From the NCBI RefSeq assembly GCF_001981525.1, contig NZ_MPSB01000002.1, forward strand, positions 310,001 through 374,000: DNA of 64,000 nucleotides. Reading direction: 5' to 3'. Under the pieces are notes generated by a model, which had not been told where the DNA came from, did not search any database, and worked only from the letters and a program-made list of their open reading frames with translations. The translations under genes were made by a program, and so were the position numbers. The number at the start of each line of letters is the position of its first letter. The first letter of the stretch is position 1. The stretch comes from Sphingomonas jeddahensis (GTDB lineage Bacteria > Pseudomonadota > Alphaproteobacteria > Sphingomonadales > Sphingomonadaceae). Shown here piece after piece: positions 45,205-53,970 of this stretch.

Positions 45205-45488
45205 CTCGCTTTGAGGACCGGCTAGCAATCCTGCAGGAGCGCTTCGTCATGCGTGCGGCCGAAGAAGCGCGGCAGGTGGAAACCCACCTAGCGGCTGGCG
45301 AGTGGAGCGAGTTGCGTGCGCTTTGCCATGGTCTGGCTGGCCGTGCCGGAATGTTCGGTTTCTTCGAGTTGGGAGCGATTGCGCTACGGGTCGAGCAAGT
45401 GATCGAAGCGGACGCCACGCCAGAATTAATTCGGTTGTCAGGGAGCGAGTTGCTGGCCCAGCTGCGCGATGTCGCTCACGAGCGTTGA
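45201..45488 (+). CDS. HPt domain protein
   Basis: A 95-residue four-helix histidine phosphotransfer protein. His43 lies in LRALCHGLAGRAGMFGFFEL, the HPt signature. GTG at 45201 overlaps the receiver stop. It completes a kinase-receiver-HPt relay whose final acceptor could be the receiver at 49025. Its 3' end overlaps the convergent glycosyltransferase gene by 13 bp. Confidence 0.88.
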
Positions 45489-46894
45489 AAGCCCTTTCGC
45501 GTCATCGTTCCCCAGCCCTGCTTCTTGCGCGCGAACTGCCACCAGCCGCGGAGCCGCCAGAAGTTGTTGAGCTGACGGTAGCCGAAGTTCTCGAACACCG
45601 CGACAAGCGTCAGCAGTGCAAGGTCTCGAGCTCGGGGAAGGCGTCTGAGTTGCACTTCCTCCAGCACAAGGGACGCCACGCTAACGAACACGCCAAAGGT
45701 GAACACCAGGGCGACGAACGCCAACAGATAATCGAACGAGATCAACCCAAGCAGCCACAGCGGCGGCACCAGCGCGTAGCCAGCGACTTCTACCAGCGGT
45801 CCCAGCACGTCGACGATCAGGATCTGTCCGAAGCCGACGAAACCGATGCGCCCGTACTTCGGGTTCAAGAACATGTCGAAGTGCTTGCGGAATGTCTCCA
45901 GCGCCCCGCGCTGCCATCGCGCGCGCTGGTTGCCCAGAATTTTAAGGCTCTCGGGCGCCTCGGTCCAGCTTACGGGCTCCGGAATATAAGCGATGCGATA
46001 GGGGCGCTTCTGCTCGCGCATGTGGCGGTGGAGCTTGACGACGAGCTCCATGTCTTCGCCAACGGTGTTGTGGCTGAACCCGCCCACATCGAGCACGGCG
46101 CCGCGGCGGAACACGCCAAACGCACCTGAAATGATCATCAGCGTTCCCATACGGCTCAAGCCGAGCCGAGCCATCAGGAACGCGCGCAGATATTCAACGA
46201 CTTGCACCAACGCGAGCAGGTTGCGCGGCAAACCTGCCCGGATGACGCGACCGCCGTCCACGTGACAGCCGTTCGCGATACGGATCGTGCCGCCTACAGC
46301 GATCGTGCGCACTGGGTCATCGACAAACGGGCGGACGACTCGAATGAGTGCGTCGGGCTCAAGCAGCGTGTCCGCATCGATGACGCATACGAGGGGCGAT
46401 CGCGCGAGATTGATGCCCGCATTCATCGCATCTGCCTTGCCGCCGTTGACCTTGTCGATCACCAGCAGCCGGGGCACGTCATCGGCCGCATATAGTCCGC
46501 GCAGTGGCTTACTTTCCAACGCTTGATCGTGATACCGCTGCACCGGCACCAAGCGATAATGGTCGATCAGCCGCTGCAAGGTGGCGTCCTTAGAACCATC
46601 GTTGATGACCACCACCTCGAAGTCCGGGTAGTGAAGTGCCAGCAGGGCATCCACGCTCGCGATGATCGTGAGCTCTTCATTGTAGGCGGGCGCAATCAGC
46701 GCGATCGGCGGGGCAAGCTCGCTGTAGCGCTGCCACAACACGCTCGTCGATGAGAGCGGAGGCCGCTCATGAAGGGCGACGCCGGCAAATACCAGCTGCA
46801 CTAGGTTGAAGAGCACCTGGATCAGTCCGACCAAGATGATGACCAGCGTGATCAACTCGGCCGCCGCGAAGGACCAGGGCGGGAAGTCGATCAT
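45476..46894 (-). CDS. processive family-2 glycosyltransferase, membrane
   Basis: A 472-residue polysaccharide synthase of the PgaC/BcsA/hyaluronan type. An N-terminal membrane helix (AAELITLVIILVGLIQVLFN) is followed by the GT-A core: LIAPAYNEE, VVINDGSKD, CVIDADTLLEPDAL with the DxD-like motif, GEDMELVVKLHRHM with the acceptor-base acidic residue, and QRARWQRG, the QxxRW product motif of processive enzymes. C-terminal helices complete the channel. It is the last gene of the receiver/YaiO-like/HEAT/GT operon and overlaps HEAT by ATGA. Polymer and sugar donor are unknown. Confidence 0.92.
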   Translation of the reverse strand: MIDFPPWSFAAAELITLVIILVGLIQVLFNLVQLVFAGVALHERPPLSSTSVLWQRYSELAPPIALIAPAYNEELTIIASVDALLALHYPDFEVVVINDGSKDATLQRLIDHYRLVPVQRYHDQALESKPLRGLYAADDVPRLLVIDKVNGGKADAMNAGINLARSPLVCVIDADTLLEPDALIRVVRPFVDDPVRTIAVGGTIRIANGCHVDGGRVIRAGLPRNLLALVQVVEYLRAFLMARLGLSRMGTLMIISGAFGVFRRGAVLDVGGFSHNTVGEDMELVVKLHRHMREQKRPYRIAYIPEPVSWTEAPESLKILGNQRARWQRGALETFRKHFDMFLNPKYGRIGFVGFGQILIVDVLGPLVEVAGYALVPPLWLLGLISFDYLLAFVALVFTFGVFVSVASLVLEEVQLRRLPRARDLALLTLVAVFENFGYRQLNNFWRLRGWWQFARKKQGWGTMTRKGFQRS

Positions 46895-47931
46895 CCCGCA
46901 AGTCCCCGCTCGGCGAGCACGGTTGAGGCGGCGGCGCGCGCTCGTTCAGCTCCTGAACGGGTCACCTCTTGAAGGCGGGCTATGCCCGGCTCGCCCAACA
47001 GGATCAGCGATTCGGCGGAGCGGAACCGCACCCACCATTCGGGATCGTCGAGCAATTCGGTCAGCCGATCGGCGCTCTCCTTCAGCAGGATGCGGCCGGC
47101 TGCCCCCGCAGCGGCGGCGCGCGCGGGCATCGAGTGGCTGCCCAAGCCGCGGAGCACCGCCGGGCGTGCCGCGGGGTGGCCGAGCTTTCCCAGCGCATGG
47201 AGATACCGCGGCAAAGCTTCCGAACTGTCCTCTGCTGCAAGCGCCAACTCAGTGATCACGGTCACCAACGAGAAATCGCCGCTGGTGGCCAACGCTTCGA
47301 GAGCCACCAGGCGGAGGCTTGTGCTGCACGCATCGTCGAGCACCAAGGCTCGGATCTCATCGGGCCGCGTCTCGGCTATTTGTCTGAACAGACTGACCGC
47401 TGTCAAAGAAGCTTCCGCAGTGCCGAGGCCCAACTTCTTGATCAGTTCGCCTGCCTCCGGCGGCTGAGAACTTGCTCCGAGTGCCAGTGCGGCGGCCAGC
47501 CGAACCTCCCTGCTGCGATCTTCCAGGGCGCGGTACAGCGCGCGGCGGGCTTCAGGCTGGTCGAACTGGGACAAGCCCTGCGCCGCCAGCACCCGGGTCC
47601 GCCGCGAGCCCCACTTTAGACGCCGCATCAACTGCTTGGGAACGCCGAGCGCATCGGCCTTGCTCAAAAACGCGGCTCGCTCCTCACCACGCACCATGTC
47701 GATCAACTCAAGCGTGACCTCCGCGATAACGTCACGATGGACGCCCAGTAGCGCCGCCTCGTCAGCGCGTGCGCTGCTGATCAGGATCGGCACCAGTCGA
47801 CGCCGTTCCGCCCGGCGCTGCCGTGCCCGCCGCACGATCAGCAGGCGCGCTACGATCAGCACCAGCATGACCGCCACCGCAATGCCGGCAAGCAACAGCG
47901 AGGCCGTCCATAAAAGCTGAAGGAAGCTCAA
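46891..47931 (-). CDS. HEAT-repeat protein with N-terminal membrane anchor
   Basis: A 346-residue protein with an N-terminal TM helix (LLWTASLLLAGIAVAVMLVL) followed by a basic stretch (RRARQRRAERRR) and HEAT-like repeats, for example VLAAQGLSQFDQPEARRALY, EVRLAAALALGA, ALGKLGHPAARPAVLRGLGS and WVRFRSAESLILLGEPG. The basic residues after the helix put the repeats in the cytoplasm, so it is probably a scaffold for the glycosyltransferase or for a phosphorylated receiver. Both ends overlap neighbours by ATGA, so stoichiometric production is likely. Confidence 0.85.
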   Translation of the reverse strand: MSFLQLLWTASLLLAGIAVAVMLVLIVARLLIVRRARQRRAERRRLVPILISSARADEAALLGVHRDVIAEVTLELIDMVRGEERAAFLSKADALGVPKQLMRRLKWGSRRTRVLAAQGLSQFDQPEARRALYRALEDRSREVRLAAALALGASSQPPEAGELIKKLGLGTAEASLTAVSLFRQIAETRPDEIRALVLDDACSTSLRLVALEALATSGDFSLVTVITELALAAEDSSEALPRYLHALGKLGHPAARPAVLRGLGSHSMPARAAAAGAAGRILLKESADRLTELLDDPEWWVRFRSAESLILLGEPGIARLQEVTRSGAERARAAASTVLAERGLAG

Positions 47932-49019
47932 AAGCGAAGACCAAGCCCAAGCCCGAACTGCGTGCGATCTGAACCGGTCGCCCGATCCTCGTGCGCGATC
48001 GAAGCGCGCAAGGTGGTGGCGGAATCGACGTCAATGCTGATGCCAGCAAAGACGCTCCGTACCGGCACCACCCGGCCTTCGTCCGTGTCGGGGGCATCGC
48101 TGTAGCCGGCGAAGACCCGCACAGGCTCCACAACCTGCAGATCTCCCCGCACGAGGTAGCCGGAGCGATGGGCGCCACGTTCATCGAAGAGGTTGATCCA
48201 CCGACCGGTCAGCCAGGCTGCGCCGCCGAGATACTGTTCGATCCCGGGCGTAACGCTTTGCACCTCCCCGTTCGCGAAGCTCGACTGGCGAGCATCCAAC
48301 GTCAGAACCGTGGCGTTGCCTCCACCGCGCACCCGCAGCGATCCGCCCGCGCCGATCTGCCAGCGTGGCCGGAAATCGGCGTCGATGGTCGTACCGACCG
48401 AGACATAGGCGCGGGCTTGGTCCGAAAGGCGCTGCTCCACGGCTGCTTCGATGTAGACGTCGTTGATGCCGAAGCGCCGGGCATATTCCACGCGTCCAGT
48501 CACCGCCGCCCCCGACGCGGCCTGGTAACGCAATTGTGCGGCCGCCTCTTTCCAGTCGGGTTGCGGTCCGGTCAAGCTGCTGTGGCTCGTCTCCACATCA
48601 AGCCGCAACCGAGGACCGCTCGCGCGAGGTGCGAGTTGTACGCGCAGCGCGGCGGCCTCAGGGTTGTTCGCAGGCACGGAGCTAAGCGCCGCCAAAGCAC
48701 CTGCGGTGTCGCCGCGCCGCTGCGCCACCCGTGCCAGCCCGATGTGCGCGTCCGTGTAGTCCGGCGCTTGTGCTAGAGCCGCAGTGAACGCTCGCTCCGC
48801 CGCGTCAAAGTCACTTCGGGCAAGCTGGGCTAGGCCCAGCTGAACTCGTGCGTCGACATTGCCGGGATCCGACGCGACAACCGGCTCTAGCAGACCGATC
48901 GCACGATCAGGGTCTCCGGCCAGTCGCGCCTGCACCGCCGCCGCATAGGGGGACTGCTGTGCTAGTGCGGCAGCCGGCGCGGCCGCCGCGACCAGAAGTA
49001 CACTGATGAGGCGCATCAT
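47928..49019 (-). CDS. TPR plus YaiO-like outer-membrane beta-barrel protein
   Basis: A signal peptide (MMRLISVLLVAAAAPAAALA) is followed by about three TPR units (residues 25-125: AIGLLEPVVASDPGNVDARV, AERAFTAALAQAPDYTDAHI, GDTAGALAALSSVPANNPEA). A roughly 230-residue barrel follows, starting LRLDVETSHSSLTGPQPDWK and ending in Phe (GLGLGLRF). This matches the YaiO outer-membrane domain, whose E. coli member lies in a small locus with a family-2 glycosyltransferase. Here it is the likely export pore for the polymer made by the glycosyltransferase. It starts 5 nt after the receiver gene. Confidence 0.85.
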   Translation of the reverse strand: MMRLISVLLVAAAAPAAALAQQSPYAAAVQARLAGDPDRAIGLLEPVVASDPGNVDARVQLGLAQLARSDFDAAERAFTAALAQAPDYTDAHIGLARVAQRRGDTAGALAALSSVPANNPEAAALRVQLAPRASGPRLRLDVETSHSSLTGPQPDWKEAAAQLRYQAASGAAVTGRVEYARRFGINDVYIEAAVEQRLSDQARAYVSVGTTIDADFRPRWQIGAGGSLRVRGGGNATVLTLDARQSSFANGEVQSVTPGIEQYLGGAAWLTGRWINLFDERGAHRSGYLVRGDLQVVEPVRVFAGYSDAPDTDEGRVVPVRSVFAGISIDVDSATTLRASIAHEDRATGSDRTQFGLGLGLRF

Positions 49020-49024
49020 CGAGG

Positions 49025-49396
49025 CTACGCGATCAGGCGCTGGAGCCGGGTCATCAACTCTTCAGGCAGGAAAGGCTTAACCAGATAGTCATTGGCGCCA
49101 AGCTCCAGCGCGCCAACTATGTCCTTTTCGCCCTTCCGCGCTGTCAACATGAGTACGGGCACCTTCTCAGTCTCCGCCTTTGAACGAAGTCGACGCAGTA
49201 CCCCATAGCCGTCCAGCACCGGCATCATTGTATCCAGCACGATGACATCTGGCAGGCGATCACCGACGGCGTTCAGGGCCGCACCGCCGTCGCGGGCGAT
49301 CGTCACGTCGAACCCACGTGCGCGCAGCCGATACTCCAGCAGATCGACGAGAAGCTCATCATCATCACAGACGAGTACGGATTTGGTCTTTGCCAT
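49025..49396 (-). CDS. single-domain response regulator, first gene of the exopolysaccharide operon
   Basis: A 123-residue receiver: LVCDDDELLVDLLEYRLRAR, phosphoacceptor Asp55 in VIVLDTMMPVLDGYG, and LVKPFLPEEL with the conserved Lys. No output domain follows. As the first gene of the receiver/YaiO-like/HEAT/GT operon it probably controls synthesis at the protein level, for instance by binding the HEAT protein, rather than by binding DNA. It is a plausible end point of the HPt relay. Confidence 0.92.
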   Translation of the reverse strand: MAKTKSVLVCDDDELLVDLLEYRLRARGFDVTIARDGGAALNAVGDRLPDVIVLDTMMPVLDGYGVLRRLRSKAETEKVPVLMLTARKGEKDIVGALELGANDYLVKPFLPEELMTRLQRLIA

Positions 49397-50908
49397 TGAG
49401 GTACCTTCGGATCGGCCCAGCTGGAGCGAAAATCAGCGATTTCCGAGCGATCACGTCAGGCTAGCGCGTTCAAGGTTAACACAAAGTTTCCGGGACAGAG
49501 AGACGATCGGGCAGCCCGCGAACCCTGACATCAACGGTCCGGGCAGATGGTCACCTGCCCCTCAGGCCGCCTAAACGGCGAGGGCAAAGTGCGGAGACAA
49601 AAAGTTGTCGGCCGCTTATCGGCCTCGATCGCGCTGCTTGTAGAGGCGGCCTGCTCGTCGATCGAACGTCCGCATCGGCTGTCTTGCTGTCATTTCGGAA
49701 GTGCATCGGTGCGGACAACATTGTCCCCAATGTCGGTCGTCGTCGGTCGCAACTCAGCGTTCTATAAACAAAACGACCGGCATTCGAGCGCGTAGCTGCC
49801 GGGCTGCTTTGCCCCATGCGATCGCATCCTATGACGAGCACGGGCACATCCACACTGCCGAAACGCGAGCAGGCGCGCACCGATCTCATCGAGCGCGGGG
49901 ACAAGGACAGGCAGGCCGCACCTGCAACGAGCCGCATCATCCTCACTCCAAACCAATGATGAGGTGCAGGCGATCAACCAGAAAGCGCGCGACCTTGTTC
50001 AGGACGATGTCGCCGACCGTCGAGTTGCATGGTGACCCGAGCGCGCCCCCCGACGCGGGCGTCGAACAGGCGACAAGCCGACCGCGCGTAGGGAGGCGGT
50101 AGCGGATACCCGTCTTCCTAAGAAGCGCCGCGCTTCCCGCCAGCGGCGCATTCGCGTCCCCTTCCAACTGAACGAACGTCCTCTTTTTGCGATCGAGACC
50201 CGAGATCGGACAGGCCGCTCCCCACCCAAAGCGGAATGGCCGCTTCGAAGCACCAAACCCGCGTTAGCAGCCCTTTGTTCATAGGTAATCTATGACCAGC
50301 GCGTGGCATCTGAGCCTAGCCGGAGGCCATCGACAATCGGTTGATGCCCGAGCTTGTGAAACGTCGGCACCAGCCTTGATTACAGATCGCCGCCGCTCAC
50401 GCGGCGGAATTTGCGCGACGTCCGCGCAGGCGTGTTTCGATAATCTCCGCGACCGCCGGGGGGACGAACCTCGCCCACAGCGGGTCGGACGCGCGTATGA
50501 GGCGTCGGATCTCCGTCCCGGAGGTGACTCGCATGTTGTCCGGGACGGAGAGGTCCAGGATCTCCTTCGCCGATGCGACCTACGCGGAGGTGGAAGCGGG
50601 GAAGCTGGGCGACGACTGGCTCCCGATTCTTGATATTCTGCGCTCGTGGGAAGAGGGCGGGTTGTGGGTGATGGCATATGCTCGCTGACGGTGCCTCCCG
50701 GTAGCAGCATGGGATTGCGCTGGGCGTTATTCACCGCCTGCGCCGAGGACCAGCGGACGGTCCCTCGTTAATCGAACATCCGCAGCAGCGGGGGTAGGCG
50801 ACACTCCTTCCGCCCTGACGCTAGCGAATGAGAGTGCATGTGTTCGCCCTTAGCTTCCCATGCTCCGAGTATGACCCCCTCGAACATGACGCGGCTTACC
50901 TCGTCGCG
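49397..50908. other. 1.5-kb gene-poor accessory stretch
   Basis: I find no complete gene. Short frames on both strands are Arg/Cys-rich and look like non-coding translation. It includes a copy of CGTTCGTTCA in reverse (50169-50178), two GAACxTCCGC relics (about 49667 and 50769), and one recognisable fragment at 50397-50580. It separates the exopolysaccharide operon from tRNA-Pro and looks like decayed insertion material. Confidence 0.5.
50397..50580 (-). pseudogene. C-terminal fragment resembling an NMN adenylyltransferase-type nucleotidyltransferase
   Basis: One minus-strand frame ends DNMRVTSGTEIRRLIRASDP then LWARFVPPAVAEIIETRL. The pattern S-G-T-E-I-R and W-x-x-x-V-P-P-x-V matches the C-terminal ISGTxIR region of NadM/NadR-like nucleotidyltransferases. 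No N-terminal HxGH part is found upstream, where the frame meets a stop (about 50578). It is probably a remnant; the assignment is from motif memory only. Confidence 0.35.
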
Positions 50909-51166
50909 CTAAGTCACGTAGATCGTGCCCTTGTAGTCTGCGAGTTCGGTGATCGCACCGTCCCAAAGGCGCCGATACTTGTGACTAAGGTTGCGCACAG
51001 TCGCGTCGGCATGACCCCAGACCTGATTGAGCCTTTCAATCCGCATGTCTGCTTCGCGCTCTGCAATGAGTTTTGGCGCGGCAGGGAGCGTGTCGAGGCT
51101 GTTCTCGCCGTTCACCTCGTTGCCATACTGGAAGCTCAGGGTGCTGATGTAGTCGGCGGTGGTCAC
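50909..51166 (-). CDS. hypothetical 85-residue protein
   Basis: GTG at 51166 follows GGAGAAGCCC and opens a frame of protein-like composition (TTADYISTLSFQYGNEVNGE, LPAAPKLIAEREADMRIERL, NLSHKYRRLWDGAITELADY). The C-terminal half is predicted helical and charged. I do not recognise a family. It lies between gene-poor DNA and the tRNA-Pro terminator and may be part of an old insertion. The longer frame from 51241 adds a Cys-rich start without a ribosome site. Confidence 0.45.
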   Translation of the reverse strand: MTTADYISTLSFQYGNEVNGENSLDTLPAAPKLIAEREADMRIERLNQVWGHADATVRNLSHKYRRLWDGAITELADYKGTIYVT

Positions 51167-51279
51167 GGGCTTCTCCAGACCGATTCGTTCCCAGCGTAGG
51201 GGAGCACAAGCACGATCGGGAGAACAATGAGCGCAACGCAAGTCTTACACAGCCCGTACACGGCGCCCGTACACGAAAA

Positions 51280-51299
51280 CGGGCAGCTCTCGCTGCCCG
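51280..51299 (-). terminator. rho-independent terminator of tRNA-Pro
   Basis: CGGGCAGC and GCTGCCCG form a perfect 8-bp stem with a TCTC/GAGA loop. On the minus strand it is followed by TTTTC. It sits about 30 nt past the tRNA 3' end, so it should end that transcript. Confidence 0.8.
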
Positions 51300-51328
51300 C
51301 TTAACCCACCGCAATTGCTTGGTTTTCT

Positions 51329-51405
51329 TGGTCGGGGCGACAGGATTCGAACCTGCGACCCCCACACCCCCAGTGTGATGCGCTACCAGGCTGCGCTACG
51401 CCCCG
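51329..51405 (-). tRNA. tRNA-Pro (anticodon GGG)
   Basis: The minus strand folds as a 77-nt cloverleaf. The acceptor stem is CGGGGCG/CGCCCCG, the D-arm contains AGCGCAGCCTGGTAGCGC, the anticodon loop CTGGGGG has GGG at 34-36, the T-arm is GCAGGTTCGAATCCTGT, and discriminator A plus encoded CCA follow. It reads CCC and CCU proline codons. Its 3' end faces the gene-poor accessory stretch. Confidence 0.95.
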
Positions 51406-51454
51406 ACCGAGACGCGCGGCCCTACGCGGGCCGCGCGGGTTATGCAAGCCGTGA

Positions 51455-51760
51455 TCAGATCAGCTTGCGCCAATGCTGCCCGTCCCAGGCGTCGATCGAC
51501 ATGGCGGCGGGCGAATGTGCCCGCAATGCGCGGCCGAACGCCTTTTGATGCTCGGCCTGGCCGTGTGCGCCAAGCGCCTCGGGGCTGGCCCAGCGTTCTG
51601 CCACACGCACCAGATCGGGATCGGCGGCGTCGAAGGCGAAGCTATACTCCTCGCAGCCATCCTCAGTTTTCACCACGGCCGCGTGATCGGCGAACAGTTT
51701 CGCGGCCTTCGCACCCTCGCCGTCGCCCAGCTTGATCGTGCCCATCACCAGGATCGTCAT
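51455..51760 (-). CDS. antibiotic biosynthesis monooxygenase (ABM) domain protein
   Basis: A single ABM domain of 101 residues: TILVMGTIKLGDGEGAKAAK, TEDGCEEYSFAFDAADPDLV, RVAERWASPEALGAH and the terminal strand IDAWDGQHWRKLI. Such small dimers are cofactor-free quinol monooxygenases or unknown. ATG at 51760 is preceded by GGAGGAGGGG, which favours it over the ATG at 51778. It stands alone, divergent from yajC. Confidence 0.88.
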   Translation of the reverse strand: MTILVMGTIKLGDGEGAKAAKLFADHAAVVKTEDGCEEYSFAFDAADPDLVRVAERWASPEALGAHGQAEHQKAFGRALRAHSPAAMSIDAWDGQHWRKLI

Positions 51761-51899
51761 TATCCCCTCCTCCTTCATTGTTGCGCGGCTTCCTTAACAC
51801 GGCAGCGCATTGCGCCAAGGGCGCGGCGATGGTAGCGGCGCACGCTTCAAGACGGGGTCCGCGTGCGGCCCCCGTGACCCATGTGCACGCAAGGACGGC

Positions 51900-52238
51900 A
51901 TGTTCATCTCTCCAGCTTATGCCCAGACGGCCGGTGCCGCCGGATCGCAGGGCGGCCTCGCCAGCTTCATCAGCCTCGCGCCGCTCGTTCTGGTTTTCAT
52001 CGTCTTCTACTTCCTGATGATCCGCCCGCAGCAGCGCCGCATGAAGGCGTTGCAGAATGCGGTGGCCGCGGTGAAGAAGGGTGACAGCGTGGTCACCGCC
52101 GGTGGCCTGGTGGGCAAGGTGACCAAGGTGGAGGACGCGATCGTCGAGGTGGAGATCGCCCCCAACACCCGCGTGCGCATCGTCAAGGCGACGCTCGCCG
52201 AGGTGACGCCGCTGGGTTCCAAGCCGGCTAACGACTAA
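51900..52238 (+). CDS. yajC: preprotein translocase subunit YajC
   Basis: A 112-residue single-span inner-membrane protein of the SecDF-YajC accessory complex. A membrane helix (LAPLVLVFIVFYFLMIRPQQ) carries the family signature MIRPQQRRMKALQNAV, followed by KKGDSVVTAGGLVGKVTKVE. ATG 51900 is chosen because codons before it do not match the family. secD follows after 16 nt. Confidence 0.95.
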   Translation: MFISPAYAQTAGAAGSQGGLASFISLAPLVLVFIVFYFLMIRPQQRRMKALQNAVAAVKKGDSVVTAGGLVGKVTKVEDAIVEVEIAPNTRVRIVKATLAEVTPLGSKPAND

Positions 52239-52254
52239 AAGGCACGCGGCACAC

Positions 52255-53856
52255 ATGCTTGATTTCCCGCGCTGGAAGGTCGTCTCGATCTGGCTGACGA
52301 TCATCGCGCTCGTCGCCCTGGCGATCCCCAGCCTGATCCCCCAGCGGATCACCGATAGCTGGGGGTTCAACCCGCCGCGCATCAACCTTGGCCTCGACCT
52401 CGCCGGCGGCAGCTATCTGCTGCTCGAAGCCGATGTGAAGGAAGTCGCCGCGAACCGCATCGAGGCGATGCGCGAGCAGGTGCAGACCGAGATGCGCCGG
52501 CAGAAGCCGCGCATCGAGATCGGCGACATTTCCACGCGGGGTGGCCGCCTGTCGTTCCTGCTGCGCGATCCGAGCCAGGTCGATGCGGCGCGGGAGCGGC
52601 TGCTGGCAATCACCGGCGGCGGCGTCGGCCTGACGGGCCAGCGCGAGTGGGATCTTCAGGTCGTCGATACCAGCCGCATCGTGCTGACGCCGACTCAGGC
52701 CGGCCTCACCCAGGCTGTGGACACCGCGATGGGCGATGCCACCGAGGTGGTCCGCCGCCGTATCGACGAACTCGGCACGCGCGAGCCGACCATCGTGCGC
52801 CAGGGCTCCAACCGCATCGTCGTCCAGGTGCCAGGGCTTCAGAACCCGCAGGCGCTGAAGGACTTGCTCGGCAAGACTGCCAAGCTCGAGTTCAAACTGG
52901 TCGACGAAAGCGCCTCACCGCAGCAGCTGGCCAGCGGCCAGGCGCCGGCGGGAAGCCAGATCCTGCCCTATCCGACAAACCCGGCCGGCATTCCGGTGAT
53001 CGCGGTGAAGCGCTCGGCGATCCTGACCGGCGACCAGCTGACCGACGCACGGCAGGAATTCAGCCAGCAGACCAATGAGCCGCAAGTCGCGATCACCTTC
53101 GACAGCCAGGGCGGGCGCAAGTTCGCGCGGGTAACGACGGAGAACGTCAACAAGCCGTTCGCGATCATCCTCGACAATCAGGTGATCTCGGCCCCCAACA
53201 TCAACGAGCCGATCATCGGCGGCCGCGCGCAGATTTCGGGCAGCTTCACCACCGAAAGCGCCAATGCGCTGGCAATCGCGCTCCGCTCGGGCAAGCTGCC
53301 GGTGACGCTGAAGGTGGTGGAGGAATCCACCGTTGGGCCGGACCTTGGCGCCGAGTCGATCCGGGCTGGCACGCTCGCCTCCGCAGTGGCGGTGGCGCTG
53401 GTGGTGGCATTCATGCTCGTCACCTATGGCCGGTTCGGAGTCTATTCCAACCTGGCCGTCATCATCAACGTGTTCGTTATCGTCGGCGTGTTGGCGCTGA
53501 TCGGCGGCACGCTGACGCTGCCCGGCATCGCTGGCTTCGTGCTCACGATCGGCACCGCGGTGGACAACAACGTGCTGATCAACGAGCGTATTCGCGAGGA
53601 GCGGCGACGCGGGCGATCGGTGATCCAGTCGGTCGAGCTCGGCTATACCGAAGCCAGCCGCACGATCTTCGAGGCGAACATCACCCACGCCATCTCGGGC
53701 ATCATCATGTTCCTGCTGGGCTCGGGCCCGGTGAAGGGCTTTGCGGTGGTGCTGCTGATCGGCATTGCCAGCAGCGTGTTCACCGCCGTGCTCTTCACGC
53801 GTATGTTGACCGCGCAATGGCTGCGACGCAACAAGCCGAAGACGATCACGATATGA
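52255..53856 (+). CDS. secD: protein translocase subunit SecD
   Basis: A 533-residue RND-type membrane protein that uses the proton gradient to help pull preproteins through SecYEG. TM1 (WLTIIALVALAIPSLIP) is followed by the motif GLDLAGGSYLLLEAD and a large periplasmic P1 region. Five C-terminal helices contain SIRAGTLASAVAVALVVAFM and GTAVDNNVLINERIREE. Length and order are normal. A REP-like element separates it from secF. Confidence 0.96.
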   Translation: MLDFPRWKVVSIWLTIIALVALAIPSLIPQRITDSWGFNPPRINLGLDLAGGSYLLLEADVKEVAANRIEAMREQVQTEMRRQKPRIEIGDISTRGGRLSFLLRDPSQVDAARERLLAITGGGVGLTGQREWDLQVVDTSRIVLTPTQAGLTQAVDTAMGDATEVVRRRIDELGTREPTIVRQGSNRIVVQVPGLQNPQALKDLLGKTAKLEFKLVDESASPQQLASGQAPAGSQILPYPTNPAGIPVIAVKRSAILTGDQLTDARQEFSQQTNEPQVAITFDSQGGRKFARVTTENVNKPFAIILDNQVISAPNINEPIIGGRAQISGSFTTESANALAIALRSGKLPVTLKVVEESTVGPDLGAESIRAGTLASAVAVALVVAFMLVTYGRFGVYSNLAVIINVFVIVGVLALIGGTLTLPGIAGFVLTIGTAVDNNVLINERIREERRRGRSVIQSVELGYTEASRTIFEANITHAISGIIMFLLGSGPVKGFAVVLLIGIASSVFTAVLFTRMLTAQWLRRNKPKTITI

Positions 53857-53878
53857 TCGCCTTCCCTGTCGTGCTAAT

Positions 53879-53961
53879 CGTCACCTCAGCGCGTGCTGAG
53901 GTCTCCCTGCTGCTTAGCGTGCCCTTTCGGCACAAGATCCCGGCTCTCGCCGGGATGACGG
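53879..53961. repeat. REP-like element between secD and secF
   Basis: An 83-bp copy starts CGTCACCTCAGC and ends GCCGGGATGACGG. Its left half is a different hairpin (CCTCAGC-GCGT-GCTGAGG), and its right half is ATCCCGGC-TCTC-GCCGGGAT. In the transcript it could dampen read-through or stabilise secD mRNA relative to secF. Confidence 0.75.
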
Positions 53962-53970
53962 GTTGAAATC

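Noticed and set aside
45302..46129. 275-residue plus-strand frame overlapping the HPt and glycosyltransferase genes
   Set aside because: It begins out of frame inside the HPt gene and runs antisense to GT2; the composition is Gln/His/Arg-rich noise.
50279..50734. 151-residue minus-strand frame
   Set aside because: Its Arg/Ser/Pro-rich sequence is a register-shifted reading of the stretch whose meaningful fragment is at 50397-50580.
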